A stretch of DNA of 64,000 nt from the NCBI RefSeq assembly GCF_018860155.1, contig NZ_JAHKNI010000019.1, positions 1 through 64,000 of the forward strand, given 5' to 3'. Both the position numbers and the translations under genes were made by a program. Below the pieces are notes generated by a model. That model had not been told where the DNA came from and searched no databases. It worked only from the letters and a program-made list of their open reading frames with translations. Below are positions 51,959 to 60,061 of this stretch, one piece after another. Position 1 is the first letter of the stretch, and every line of letters starts with the position of its first letter. This stretch comes from Nocardia albiluteola (GTDB taxonomy: Bacteria > Actinomycetota > Actinomycetes > Mycobacteriales > Mycobacteriaceae).

Positions 51959-52997
51959 CCCGGAATCCCCCGATGCCGACCCGGAATCCGGTTTCGACCT
52001 GCGGGATCTGCTCGGCTTGCGTGGCGGCGTCGCATGGTTGTTCCTGCTGGTCCTGGAACTGACCATCGTGCTGTACATGCTCGGCAATCTCGGCGCCGCA
52101 TCGCCGGTGCGCGCGCTGAGCGCGCTGGTGGTGATGGCGGTCGCCGGGGCGCTTGTACTGATGGCGCCGACCGATCCGCTGCCGCTGCCGGTCACCGCGA
52201 TCGTTGCCGGAGGCGGGCCGGTCGCCACCGTGCTGACCGCCACGACCCTGAACTCCGCACCGGCCCGGCATCTGGTCTGGACGACCTTCGCCTCCTCGTA
52301 CGTGGTCGCGGTGCTGGTGCTGCGCATGCGGATCGGGGCCGCGTGGCTCAGCGTGGCGGCGTCGGCCGCGGTGCTCGTTGCCGCCGCGGCCGTGTACGGC
52401 GTGCCCGCCGACACCGTCGTCTCCGCGTCGATCGTCCCGGTGGGTACGGTGACGGCCATCTCCGTGTTCTCGGTGATCATGCGACCTACCCAGCGGTCAC
52501 TGCGCATGCTGCGCGCGGAGGCGGAGAGGCGCGCGGCCGCGGTGGCAACCATGGCCGCGGCGGACGGCGAACGGATCCGGCAGCTGGGCCGTCTGGACCG
52601 GGTCGCGCGCCCGATCCTGGAGCGGATCGCCGACGGCGCGGTGCTGACGGTCGCCGAGCGCGAGCAGTGCCGGCTGCTGGAGGCCGAGCTGCGCGACGGC
52701 CTCCGCGCCCCGCAGCTGGTGACCGAGGAGCTCAGCACCGCCGCCCGGGGTGCGCGGGCGCGCGGGGTAGAGGTGGTGCTGCTGGACGACGGCGGCTTCG
52801 CGGACGCGCCGCCCGGTGTGCGCCGGTGTGTGATCGACTCGGCGGCAACGGAACTGGATGCCGCCAACGCGGGTTCGGTGACCGTGCGGGTGCTGCCGCC
52901 GGGCCGCCGGGTGCTGGCCACGGTGCTGGCGCACACCCCCGACTACGACCGCCGCACCGAGATCGACACCGAGGGGAACGTCGCGGTCACGAGCTGA
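51945..52997 (+). CDS. Membrane protein resembling a kinase without ATPase domain (degenerate sensor partner)
   Basis: The 350-residue protein has about five to six membrane segments (residues 30-180) and a cytoplasmic part. A coiled-coil helix (RSLRMLRAEAERRAAAVATM) is followed by LTVAEREQCRLLEAELRDGL and a small alpha/beta segment (RGVEVVLLDDGGFADAPPG). It is built like the preceding kinase but lacks the H, N and G boxes. The 14-base overlap implies co-translation. It may form a heterodimer with the kinase; this is inference. Confidence 0.7.
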   Translation: MTFRDPESPDADPESGFDLRDLLGLRGGVAWLFLLVLELTIVLYMLGNLGAASPVRALSALVVMAVAGALVLMAPTDPLPLPVTAIVAGGGPVATVLTATTLNSAPARHLVWTTFASSYVVAVLVLRMRIGAAWLSVAASAAVLVAAAAVYGVPADTVVSASIVPVGTVTAISVFSVIMRPTQRSLRMLRAEAERRAAAVATMAAADGERIRQLGRLDRVARPILERIADGAVLTVAEREQCRLLEAELRDGLRAPQLVTEELSTAARGARARGVEVVLLDDGGFADAPPGVRRCVIDSAATELDAANAGSVTVRVLPPGRRVLATVLAHTPDYDRRTEIDTEGNVAVTS

Positions 52998-53029
52998 GAC
53001 CGCCGAGATACCCTGTGCGCGAGGATATT

Positions 53030-53545
53030 TCAGGCTTCGTCGTGGTCCTTCGGCCGGTCCTGCTTCGCCTCGCCGTTCGGAGCATCCTCCCGGAACGTCT
53101 CGGCGTGGTAATGCCGGCGCGCCCGCATCTGATCGCGCAGGGCGTCCTGCACGGTCGCGCCCAGCCACGAGTTCAGCGACATCCCGCTCTGCGCGGCGGC
53201 CTGCTGGGCACGGTTCTTGATCTCGTCGACCATGCGCAGCGTGACGCGGCTGATGTCGCCGGTGATGTCCTCGAACGTGGGTGCCTCCTGGCCGGGGTGC
53301 GACCCGTTCCCGCGCACGTCGACGTGCGCGTCGGTGCCGTCCACCGAGACGTGCACCGTGCGGTCGCCGAGCGATTCGCTGATCTCCGCGGCCAGATCCG
53401 ACAGCGCGGCCAGCAGGGTCAGCCGGGCGGCGTTCTCGGTGGCCGAGGCCAGGGCCGCCGCGGTGGACTGGGTCTTTTCGTCCCCCAGGGCCGCGGCGGT
53501 GACCAGGTCCTCGCGGAGGCGGGCGGTGTACTTGTTCAAATCCAT
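53030..53545 (-). CDS. Ribbon-helix-helix (HicB/Arc-like) DNA-binding protein
   Basis: The 171-residue protein has an N-terminal helical part (LNKYTARLREDLVTAAALGD). A middle beta part follows (RTVHVSVDGTDAHVDVRG). A ribbon-helix-helix comes at about 100-140 (SRVTLRMVDEIKNRAQQAAA, then SGMSLNSWLGATVQDAL), and the tail is charged. This is the layout of HicB-like antitoxins with fused RHH. No HicA or other toxin gene is adjacent. A palindrome just upstream suggests autoregulation. Confidence 0.75.
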   Translation of the reverse strand: MDLNKYTARLREDLVTAAALGDEKTQSTAAALASATENAARLTLLAALSDLAAEISESLGDRTVHVSVDGTDAHVDVRGNGSHPGQEAPTFEDITGDISRVTLRMVDEIKNRAQQAAAQSGMSLNSWLGATVQDALRDQMRARRHYHAETFREDAPNGEAKQDRPKDHDEA

Positions 53546-53553
53546 GACACCAT

Positions 53554-53577
53554 AATGACGTCATATGTGGCGTCATT
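53554..53577. promoter_or_regulatory. Palindromic operator upstream of the RHH gene
   Basis: AATGACG (53554-53560) and CGTCATT (53571-53577) are exact inverted copies within a near-symmetric 24-base site (arms AATGACGTCA and TGGCGTCATT). It begins eight bases before the RHH gene start, so binding would block expression. Confidence 0.6.
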
Positions 53578-53691
53578 CAAGGAAAATCTGACGCCGCAAC
53601 AGTGAATGTGCTTCGAATTCGCCCTGGGGCCCAGCGGGTATGGAGGGCGACCTTTCGGGCCCTACATGGCGACCAGGTAGCCTTTCTGACC

Positions 53692-54600
53692 ATGACGAAC
53701 GGTGAATCGACGGGAACGGAGCTGCGCGCCTCCGGCACGGTCGGTGTCGCGATGGTGACCCCCTTTACCGCCGAGGGCAAGCTCGATGTCGATGCCGGAG
53801 TGGCCCTGGCCGCTCACCTGGTCGATCGCGGTGTCGACCTGCTCGCCATATCCGGCACCACCGGGGAGTCGCCGACCACCACCGAGTCGGAGAAGTTCGA
53901 TCTGCTGCGTGCGGTCGTCGGGGCGGTGGGCGAGCGCGCCACCGTCATCGCCGGCGCCGGCACCTACGACACCGCGCACAGCATCGAGCTGGCCCGCAAC
54001 GCCCAGCGCGCGGGCGCGCACGGATTGCTGGTGGTTACCCCGTACTACTCGCGCCCCTCGCAGGAGGGCCTGATCGCCCACTTCACCGCCGTGGCCGATG
54101 CCACCGATCTGCCGGTGACCCTCTACGACATTCCGCCCCGCTCGGTGGTGCCGATCGCCTCGGAGACGATCCTCCGCCTGTCGGAGCACCCGCGCATCGT
54201 CGCGGTGAAGGACGCCAAGGGCGACCTGGCCGGTGGCGCCCAGCTGATCGCGGAGACCGACCTGACCTACTACTCGGGAGACGACATCCTCAACCTGCCG
54301 TGGCTATCGGTCGGCGCGACCGGATTCATCAGCGTCATCGGACATCTCGTGCCGGAGCGGCTGCGCCAGCTGCGGCACGCCTACCTCACCGGTGACGTGG
54401 TGCGGGCGCGCGAGCTGCACGTCGGCATGCTGCCGCTGTGCCGGGCGATGGCCCGGGTCGGCGGCGTGTCGATGACCAAGGCGGCGCTGCGGCTGCTCGG
54501 GGTGGAGGTCGGCGAGCCGCGCCTGCCCCAACTGATGCCGGATACCGAGCAGATCGACGCGATCGCCGCGGATCTGCGGATTGCGGGGGTGCTCTCGTGA
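53692..54600 (+). CDS. dapA: 4-hydroxy-tetrahydrodipicolinate synthase
   Basis: The 302-residue Schiff-base aldolase has GTTGESPTTTESE, Tyr145 in LYDIPPRS and the catalytic Lys173 in IVAVKDAKGD. It condenses pyruvate with aspartate semialdehyde in the lysine/diaminopimelate pathway, supplying DapB. The start MTNGEST is favoured over the longer GTG form. The stop overlaps the RNase J start (GTGA), as in mycobacteria. Confidence 0.93.
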   Translation: MTNGESTGTELRASGTVGVAMVTPFTAEGKLDVDAGVALAAHLVDRGVDLLAISGTTGESPTTTESEKFDLLRAVVGAVGERATVIAGAGTYDTAHSIELARNAQRAGAHGLLVVTPYYSRPSQEGLIAHFTAVADATDLPVTLYDIPPRSVVPIASETILRLSEHPRIVAVKDAKGDLAGGAQLIAETDLTYYSGDDILNLPWLSVGATGFISVIGHLVPERLRQLRHAYLTGDVVRARELHVGMLPLCRAMARVGGVSMTKAALRLLGVEVGEPRLPQLMPDTEQIDAIAADLRIAGVLS

Positions 54601-56699
54601 ACGACCAGACCACAGGTTCGAACGAACAGGACAGCGGCGCCCCCGCCGCTCCGGCCCGCCGCCCCCGCAGGGCGGCCTCCCGGTCCGCCGGCGCGCCCGC
54701 GCCCGCGCCGGAACCCGTTGCCGCACAGCCGGTGTCGGCCGAGCCGAAGAAGGCCGCGCGGAGTTCCGCCACGCAGGACGCCGACGCAGCGCAGCCGGAG
54801 CAGCCCGCGCGCGGCTCGGCGAAGCAGGATGCCGAGGGCGCACAGCCCGCGAAGGCGACGCGATCCCGTGCCGCGAAGGCGACGAAGTCCCAGCCCGCCA
54901 AGGCCCGCCAGGAGAAGTCCGAGGCGCCCGCCGAGCGCAGCGGCGCCGCCCGCCGCCCCGCGCGTGGCCGTGGCGGCCGCGGCCGCTTCGAACAGTCTGC
55001 GCCGCAGCCGGTTTCGGCCGAGCAGCAGCCCGCAGGCCTGCCGCCGAAGCTGCCGCGCAACGGATTACGCGTCTTCGCCCTGGGCGGCATCGGCGAAATC
55101 GGCCGCAACATGACGGTTTTCGAATTCGGCGGCAAGCTGCTGATCGTCGACTGCGGCGTGCTGTTCCCGGAGGATCAGCAGCCCGGCGTCGACCTGATCC
55201 TGCCCGACTTCCGGCCGATCGAGGACCGGATGGACGACGTGGTCGCGGTCGTGCTCACGCACGGGCACGAGGATCACATCGGCGCGGTGCCGTTCCTGCT
55301 GCGGCTGCGGCGCGACATCCCGGTGATCGGTTCGAAGTTCACGCTTGCGCTGGTCGCGGCCAAGTGCCGCGAACATCGGTTGCAGCCCAAGCTGATCGAG
55401 GTCACCGAGGGCGAGAAGACGACCCATGGCCCGTTCGAGTGCGAGTACTTCGCGGTCAACCACTCGATCCCGGACGCCATCGCCGTGGCCATCCGCACCC
55501 CCGCGGGCCTGGCGCTGCACACCGGCGACATCAAGCTCGACCAGCTCCCACTGGACGGGCGCCTGACCGACCTGGCCGGCTTCTCCCGGCTCGGCGACGA
55601 GGGCGTGGACCTGTTCCTGGTCGACTCCACCAACGCCGAGGTGCCCGGCTTCGTCACCCCCGAGCGCGAGATCGGCCCGGTGCTGGACAGCGTCATCGGC
55701 AAGGCCAAGGGCCGGGTCATCGTCGCCTCGTTCGCCAGCCACGTGCATCGCATCCAGCAGGTGGTCGAGGTCGCGCAGCGGTACGACCGGCGGGTGTGCT
55801 TCGTCGGGCGGTCCATGGTGCGCAACATGCAGATCGCGCAGGACCTGGGCTACCTGGACATTCCCGACAGGGTCGTGGTCGATCTCGATCAGGCCGCCAA
55901 CCTGCCGGTGCACAAGCTGGTGCTGATCTCCACCGGTTCGCAGGGCGAGCCGCTCTCGGCGCTGTCGCGGATGGCGCGCGGTGAACACCGGCAGATCAAC
56001 ATCCGCGCCGACGATCTGGTGGTGCTGGCCTCCTCGCTCATCCCGGGCAACGAGAACGCCGTCTTCGGCGTCGTCAACGGGCTGGCGCGCCTCGGCGCGA
56101 CCGTCGTCACCCAGCAGAGCGCGAAGGTGCACGTCTCGGGGCACGCCTCGGCCGGCGAGCTGCTGTACCTGTACAACGCGGTGCGGCCCACCAATGCGAT
56201 GCCGGTGCACGGCGAATGGCGGCACCTGCGCGCCAACGGGGCCCTGGCGGCCGCGACCGGCGTGCCCGAGGACCGGGTGATACTGGCCGAGGACGGCGTG
56301 GTCGTGGACCTGGTCGACGGCATCGCCTCGATCGTGGGCCGGGTGCCGGTCGGTCAGGTGTACGTCGACGGGCTCTCGGTCGGCGACGTGGGCGAATCCA
56401 CGCTGTCCGATCGCCTGGTGCTCGGCGAGGGCGGCTTCATCTCGATCACCGTCGCGGTCGACGCGACCACCGGTAAGGCGGTCAGCGCGCCCGAGGTCAG
56501 CGGCCGTGGCTTCTCCGATGATCCGGAGGCGCTGACCGGCGCGCTGGAGCTGGTCGAGTCGGAGCTGCTGCGCCTGGCCGGGGAGGGTGTCACCGATACC
56601 CACCGGATCGCGCAGGGCGTGCGCCGGGTGGTGGGGCGCTGGGTCGCCGATGCGTACCGGCGTCGTCCGATGATCGTGCCGACCGTCATCGGGGTCTGA
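54597..56699 (+). CDS. rnj: Ribonuclease J with long disordered N-terminal extension
   Basis: The protein of about 700 residues has the beta-CASP/metallo-beta-lactamase core from about residue 150 (LRVFALGGIGEIGRNMTVFE). The zinc motif is LTHGHEDHIGA (about 220), and ALHTGDIKLDQL, VHVSGHASAGELLYL and a C-terminal domain follow. It is a 5'-3' exo/endoribonuclease of RNA maturation. The first roughly 150 residues are Ala, Pro, Lys, Arg and Glu with no fold, longer than the mycobacterial form and perhaps RNA-binding. The GTG overlaps dapA by four bases. Confidence 0.92.
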   Translation: MNDQTTGSNEQDSGAPAAPARRPRRAASRSAGAPAPAPEPVAAQPVSAEPKKAARSSATQDADAAQPEQPARGSAKQDAEGAQPAKATRSRAAKATKSQPAKARQEKSEAPAERSGAARRPARGRGGRGRFEQSAPQPVSAEQQPAGLPPKLPRNGLRVFALGGIGEIGRNMTVFEFGGKLLIVDCGVLFPEDQQPGVDLILPDFRPIEDRMDDVVAVVLTHGHEDHIGAVPFLLRLRRDIPVIGSKFTLALVAAKCREHRLQPKLIEVTEGEKTTHGPFECEYFAVNHSIPDAIAVAIRTPAGLALHTGDIKLDQLPLDGRLTDLAGFSRLGDEGVDLFLVDSTNAEVPGFVTPEREIGPVLDSVIGKAKGRVIVASFASHVHRIQQVVEVAQRYDRRVCFVGRSMVRNMQIAQDLGYLDIPDRVVVDLDQAANLPVHKLVLISTGSQGEPLSALSRMARGEHRQINIRADDLVVLASSLIPGNENAVFGVVNGLARLGATVVTQQSAKVHVSGHASAGELLYLYNAVRPTNAMPVHGEWRHLRANGALAAATGVPEDRVILAEDGVVVDLVDGIASIVGRVPVGQVYVDGLSVGDVGESTLSDRLVLGEGGFISITVAVDATTGKAVSAPEVSGRGFSDDPEALTGALELVESELLRLAGEGVTDTHRIAQGVRRVVGRWVADAYRRRPMIVPTVIGV

Positions 56700-56707
56700 G
56701 TTTCACG

Positions 56708-56744
56708 CAACGGCCCTCTGTCTCGTCGAGGCGGAGGGCCGTTG
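56708..56744 (+). terminator. Hairpin terminator after rnj
   Basis: CAACGGCCCTC (56708-56718) and GAGGGCCGTTG (56734-56744) are perfect 11-base arms with a 15-base loop, starting nine bases after the stop codon. No T-run follows. Confidence 0.75.
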
Positions 56745-56866
56745 TCGTGGCGTCGAAGCGAGGTCATCGGACTGCCGTCGGTCGCTCGGAGGGGTAGGTG
56801 TTCAGGTTGTTCGGGCCCGTGGTCGCCTGTGGAGCGGTGCGGGTGCGACTCCGTTAGGCTTACCTC

Positions 56867-57490
56867 ATGAGTATGGCTCAGCGCGAACGGCGCGCGTTGG
56901 TCGTCACCATGACCGCGACCGGGCCCGACGCCCCGACGCTCTGTGGTGAGTGGACCGTCCGGGATCTGGCCGCGCACTTGGTCGTTCGCGAGCGGCGGCC
57001 CGACGCGGCCCCCGGCATCATGGTCAAATCCCTTGCCGGATACCTGGATTCGGTGCAGGCCAAGGCGGCCGGGCGGCCCTTCACAGAGCTGCTCGAGCAG
57101 GTGCGCACCGGTCCGCCCTGGTGGTCGCCGTTGCGCCCGGTCGACGCGGTGGCCAACCTCGCCGAATACTTTGTGCATCACGAGGACGTGCGGCGCGCGC
57201 AACCGGACTGGGAGCCCAGGGAATTGGCCGTCGCGGATCAGGAGCAGCTGTGGAACACGGTGCGCCGGATGGCCCGGATGGCCTACCGCAAGGCCCCGGT
57301 GACCGTCGTGCTGGCCACTCCGCAGGGTGATCGGGTCACCGCGCACAAGGGCACCGGTCCGGAGGTCGTGCTCACCGGCGAGCCCTCGGAGCTGCTGTTC
57401 CACGCCTTCGGCCGCAACGAGGTTCGCCTCGAGGCCGCGGGCGCGGAGGCGGATGTCCGCGCGGTGCACGATTGCAATCGCAGTATCTGA
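56867..57490 (+). CDS. TIGR03085 family protein (DinB/MDMPI-like)
   Basis: The 207-residue protein has the start AQRERRALVVTMTATGPDAP, LCGEWTVRDLAAHLVVRERR (metal-site His in AAHLVV) and YFVHHEDVRRAQP with two further histidines. This is the four-helix metal-binding family found near dapA/ftsK in actinomycetes. Its function is unknown. Confidence 0.82.
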   Translation: MSMAQRERRALVVTMTATGPDAPTLCGEWTVRDLAAHLVVRERRPDAAPGIMVKSLAGYLDSVQAKAAGRPFTELLEQVRTGPPWWSPLRPVDAVANLAEYFVHHEDVRRAQPDWEPRELAVADQEQLWNTVRRMARMAYRKAPVTVVLATPQGDRVTAHKGTGPEVVLTGEPSELLFHAFGRNEVRLEAAGAEADVRAVHDCNRSI

Positions 57491-57573
57491 GCCGCGTCTC
57501 CTCGACCGCCAGCGCGAAGGTCACCGGACCGATGCGGCTGCCCCTCCTTGCTCGCTATGGCAGGCGAATAGGA

Positions 57574-58449
57574 TTACCCGCCGGAAAGCAGCTTCGTTGC
57601 ACCGCGCCGGATTTCCTCGATCACCGCGTCGAGCGTACGGCCGGTCGACCGGCGGCGGTGACGGGCCAGCAGCAATCCGGGTTCGGCGATCGCCGGCCCG
57701 GCGAAACGAGCCAGCCGCCGCTCGTCGACGGCGAAAACGGGCAGTACGGCCAGTCCGAGTCCAGCCGCGACGCAGGCCCGGGTGGCCTCGATACTGCCCA
57801 GCCGAGTCGTGCGAACCACCGCCGCACTGTCCCGCAGGCACCGAGCGACCTCGTCGCTGTAGGTGCAGCCCTCTTCGAGTAGGAACCATCGCTGCTCCGC
57901 CAACTCCGCCCACGATTGCGCCGTCACCGATTGCCGCCGATCGGTGACGAATGCGAGTTCGAGAGTGCCCAGCTGATCGACAACGAGATCGGGCGCCGCG
58001 AGCGACGGCTCGAGCATCAGTGCGAGCGCATAGCGGCCGGCACGTAGCGCGTCGATCGCGTCGGCCGTGCCCGCCGGCGACAGCGTGACCTCGACCCCGG
58101 GATGACGTCGGTGCAACGCCGCGATCACTCCGGGAAGCAGGTGCCCGCACAGGGATTCCGGCGCCACGATTCCGACCGTGCCTTGGATCGGGCCGGATAC
58201 ATCCGGATCGGCGCGCAGCGCTGCCTCGGCATCGAGGACCAGACCGGCCTTCTCCAGGGTCCGCCGCCCCGCGTCGGTCAGCGTCGCGCCGAGCCGCAGC
58301 CGATCGAACAGCCGCAGCCCGAGCTCGGTCTCCAACGTCTTGATGTGTGCGGTCACCGTCGACTGGGCGAGGTGTAATTCGGCCGCGGTCGCAGTGAAAC
58401 TGCCGGTCCTCGCGAGCGCGACGAAGGTGGCGAGTACCCGGGTGTCCAT
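57574..58449 (-). CDS. LysR-family transcriptional regulator
   Basis: The 291-residue regulator has the LysR helix-turn-helix (LATFVALARTGSFTATAAEL, LAQSTVTAHIKTLETELG) and an effector domain (GTVGIVAPESLCGHLLP). The start MDTRVLATF is chosen. It is divergent from the PhzF-like gene, and a perfect ATCGG-N5-CCGAT site lies between them. Confidence 0.87.
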   Translation of the reverse strand: MDTRVLATFVALARTGSFTATAAELHLAQSTVTAHIKTLETELGLRLFDRLRLGATLTDAGRRTLEKAGLVLDAEAALRADPDVSGPIQGTVGIVAPESLCGHLLPGVIAALHRRHPGVEVTLSPAGTADAIDALRAGRYALALMLEPSLAAPDLVVDQLGTLELAFVTDRRQSVTAQSWAELAEQRWFLLEEGCTYSDEVARCLRDSAAVVRTTRLGSIEATRACVAAGLGLAVLPVFAVDERRLARFAGPAIAEPGLLLARHRRRSTGRTLDAVIEEIRRGATKLLSGG

Positions 58450-58461
58450 ACCGCCGATGCT

Positions 58462-58476
58462 ATCGGAATATCCGAT
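58462..58476. promoter_or_regulatory. LysR-type binding site between divergent lysR and phzF-like genes
   Basis: ATCGGAATATCCGAT is a perfect 15-base palindrome (58462-58476) starting 13 bases from the LysR start. It fits the classical autoregulatory site of LysR proteins. Confidence 0.65.
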
Positions 58477-58534
58477 GGAGAATATCAAAATACATCGTTG
58501 GACCCGATCGCCGCGCGATGCGAGCATTAGACAT

Positions 58535-59371
58535 ATGAGCACCGAAGTACTGCGCTACACCGCATTCAGTACCGATCCGGCCGGCGGCAACCCCGCCGGG
58601 GTCGTCCTCGACGGGGTCGGACTCGACGACTCCGAGATGCAGCGGATCGCCGGGAAGGTCGGCTATTCGGAGACTGCCTTCCTGAACCACACAGACGACC
58701 GGCACTACCGGGTTCGCTATTTCAGCCCGCTTGCCGAGGTCGATTTCTGTGGCCACGCCACCATCGCAACCGCGGTCGCACTCACCGAACGCATCGGCCC
58801 CGGCACCCTGAATTTCCGAACCAACACCGGCGACGTCGTCGTCGAGACCAGTGCCGCCGATGATCACCCGGCCGCGACATTGACCAGCGTCGCAACGCAT
58901 TCCAGGGCGGCGACCGCGACCGAGATCTCCGGCACGCTGGAAGCGCTCGGCTGGGACCCGGCCGATCTCGATCCGGCCTTTCCCGCCCGGGTGGCTTATG
59001 CGGGCAACGAGCATCTGATGCTGGCCGCCGCGTCCCGCGAACGCCTGGCCGCCCTGAACTACGACTTCGACGCCCTCGGCGCGGTCATGCGCGAGGCCGG
59101 GTGGACGACGGTGCACCTGTTCTGGCACGAGGACGATCGCCGCTTCCAGGCCCGCGACCCCTTCCCCATCGGCGGAGTCGTCGAGGACGCCGCAACCGGT
59201 GCCGCAGCGGCGGCCTTCGGCGGATACCTCCGCGACATCGGTTATGCCGAATCTGGCCGAATCTCCATCACCCAGGGCGTGGATATGGGTCGGCCGAGCC
59301 TGCTGCTGGTCGACCTCGATCCAGCCGCAGCCGGCATTCGGGTCACCGGACACGCAGTGCGGATCGACTGA
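58535..59371 (+). CDS. PhzF-family isomerase/epimerase-like protein
   Basis: The 278-residue protein has the PhzF signature: FSTDPAGGNPAGVVLD, KVGYSETAFLN with the conserved Glu, VDFCGHATIATAVAL, and EDAATGAAAAAFGGYLRD. Only one phz-type gene is present, so phenazine synthesis is excluded; such enzymes isomerise unknown metabolites. It is divergent from a LysR regulator and has a truncated homologue at 49377-49580. Confidence 0.85.
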   Translation: MSTEVLRYTAFSTDPAGGNPAGVVLDGVGLDDSEMQRIAGKVGYSETAFLNHTDDRHYRVRYFSPLAEVDFCGHATIATAVALTERIGPGTLNFRTNTGDVVVETSAADDHPAATLTSVATHSRAATATEISGTLEALGWDPADLDPAFPARVAYAGNEHLMLAAASRERLAALNYDFDALGAVMREAGWTTVHLFWHEDDRRFQARDPFPIGGVVEDAATGAAAAAFGGYLRDIGYAESGRISITQGVDMGRPSLLLVDLDPAAAGIRVTGHAVRID

Positions 59372-59372
59372 T

Positions 59373-60008
59373 TCACCGTGGCGGGGGCGCTGTCGTCTGA
59401 GCCGAGAGCGTCGCTGTCAGAAGGTGTTCGGCCGCGAGCCTCGCATCGGCTCCGCTATCAGGGGATCCTTCGATCGCCGACACCACGCTCGCGCCTTCGA
59501 TGAGCAGAAGCAGCTGGCGGGCGAGCGTCCGGGGTAGCGTTATCCCCGCTTCCGTCAGGCGTGTCTCCAGCATCTCGCGGTAGCGCGCGAGGTGGCGCCG
59601 GGCGATGGCCGATATCACCGGGTCCGCACGAGTGTCGGTCACCGTGTTCACGACGGTGCAGCCCCGGTATCCGGGCTGAGCGAACCACGCAATGAGCAGG
59701 TCGAATACCGAGAGCACTCGCGCCTGCCCCTCCGGTGCGTCGGCGGTCTTGCGCAGCAGCCACGCATGGATGTGATCGCTGTGCTCTTCGAGCATCGACT
59801 CGACGAGCTCGGTCTTCGACGGGAAATACCGGTACATGCTCAACTTCGACGCGTGCGCGCGGGCCGCGATCTCATTGACGCCGACCGCATGAACCCCCTT
59901 CTCATAGAACAGGTCCGCCGCTGCGTCGAGAATCTTCGAGCGGGTGGCGCTCTGCGACGCGCTCAGGGCCGCGGCATCGTCGTTCGGTCGGGTGTCGTCG
60001 AGTTCCAC
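59373..60008 (-). CDS. TetR-family transcriptional repressor
   Basis: The 211-residue regulator has the HTH RSKILDAAADLFYEKGVHAV, then ARAHASKLSMYRYFPSKTEL, and a C-terminal ligand domain (GYRGCTVVNTVTDTRADPV). The start is GTG. It ends two bases from the PhzF-like gene (convergent) and is divergent from the MFS gene. Overlapping palindromes lie between TetR and MFS. Confidence 0.86.
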   Translation of the reverse strand: MELDDTRPNDDAAALSASQSATRSKILDAAADLFYEKGVHAVGVNEIAARAHASKLSMYRYFPSKTELVESMLEEHSDHIHAWLLRKTADAPEGQARVLSVFDLLIAWFAQPGYRGCTVVNTVTDTRADPVISAIARRHLARYREMLETRLTEAGITLPRTLARQLLLLIEGASVVSAIEGSPDSGADARLAAEHLLTATLSAQTTAPPPR

Positions 60009-60026
60009 GAGTTGACGATACCAACT

Positions 60027-60054
60027 TGTACTGTGACAGTACAGATCGGTACTG
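60027..60054. promoter_or_regulatory. Overlapping palindromes, TetR operator for the MFS gene
   Basis: TGTACTG (60027-60033) pairs with CAGTACA (60037-60043), and CAGTAC (60037-60042) also pairs with GTACTG (60049-60054). Three half-sites in 28 bases, ending seven bases before the MFS start, suggest cooperative TetR binding. Confidence 0.65.
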
Positions 60055-60061
60055 TTGAGCG

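Noticed and set aside
55065..56603. Long minus-strand frame opposite rnj
   Set aside because: RNase J motifs on the plus strand are complete; the antisense product is His/Arg-rich without family resemblance.
58535..59371. Phenazine biosynthesis role for the PhzF-like gene
   Set aside because: No other phz gene is in the window and PhzF relatives occur widely without phenazines.
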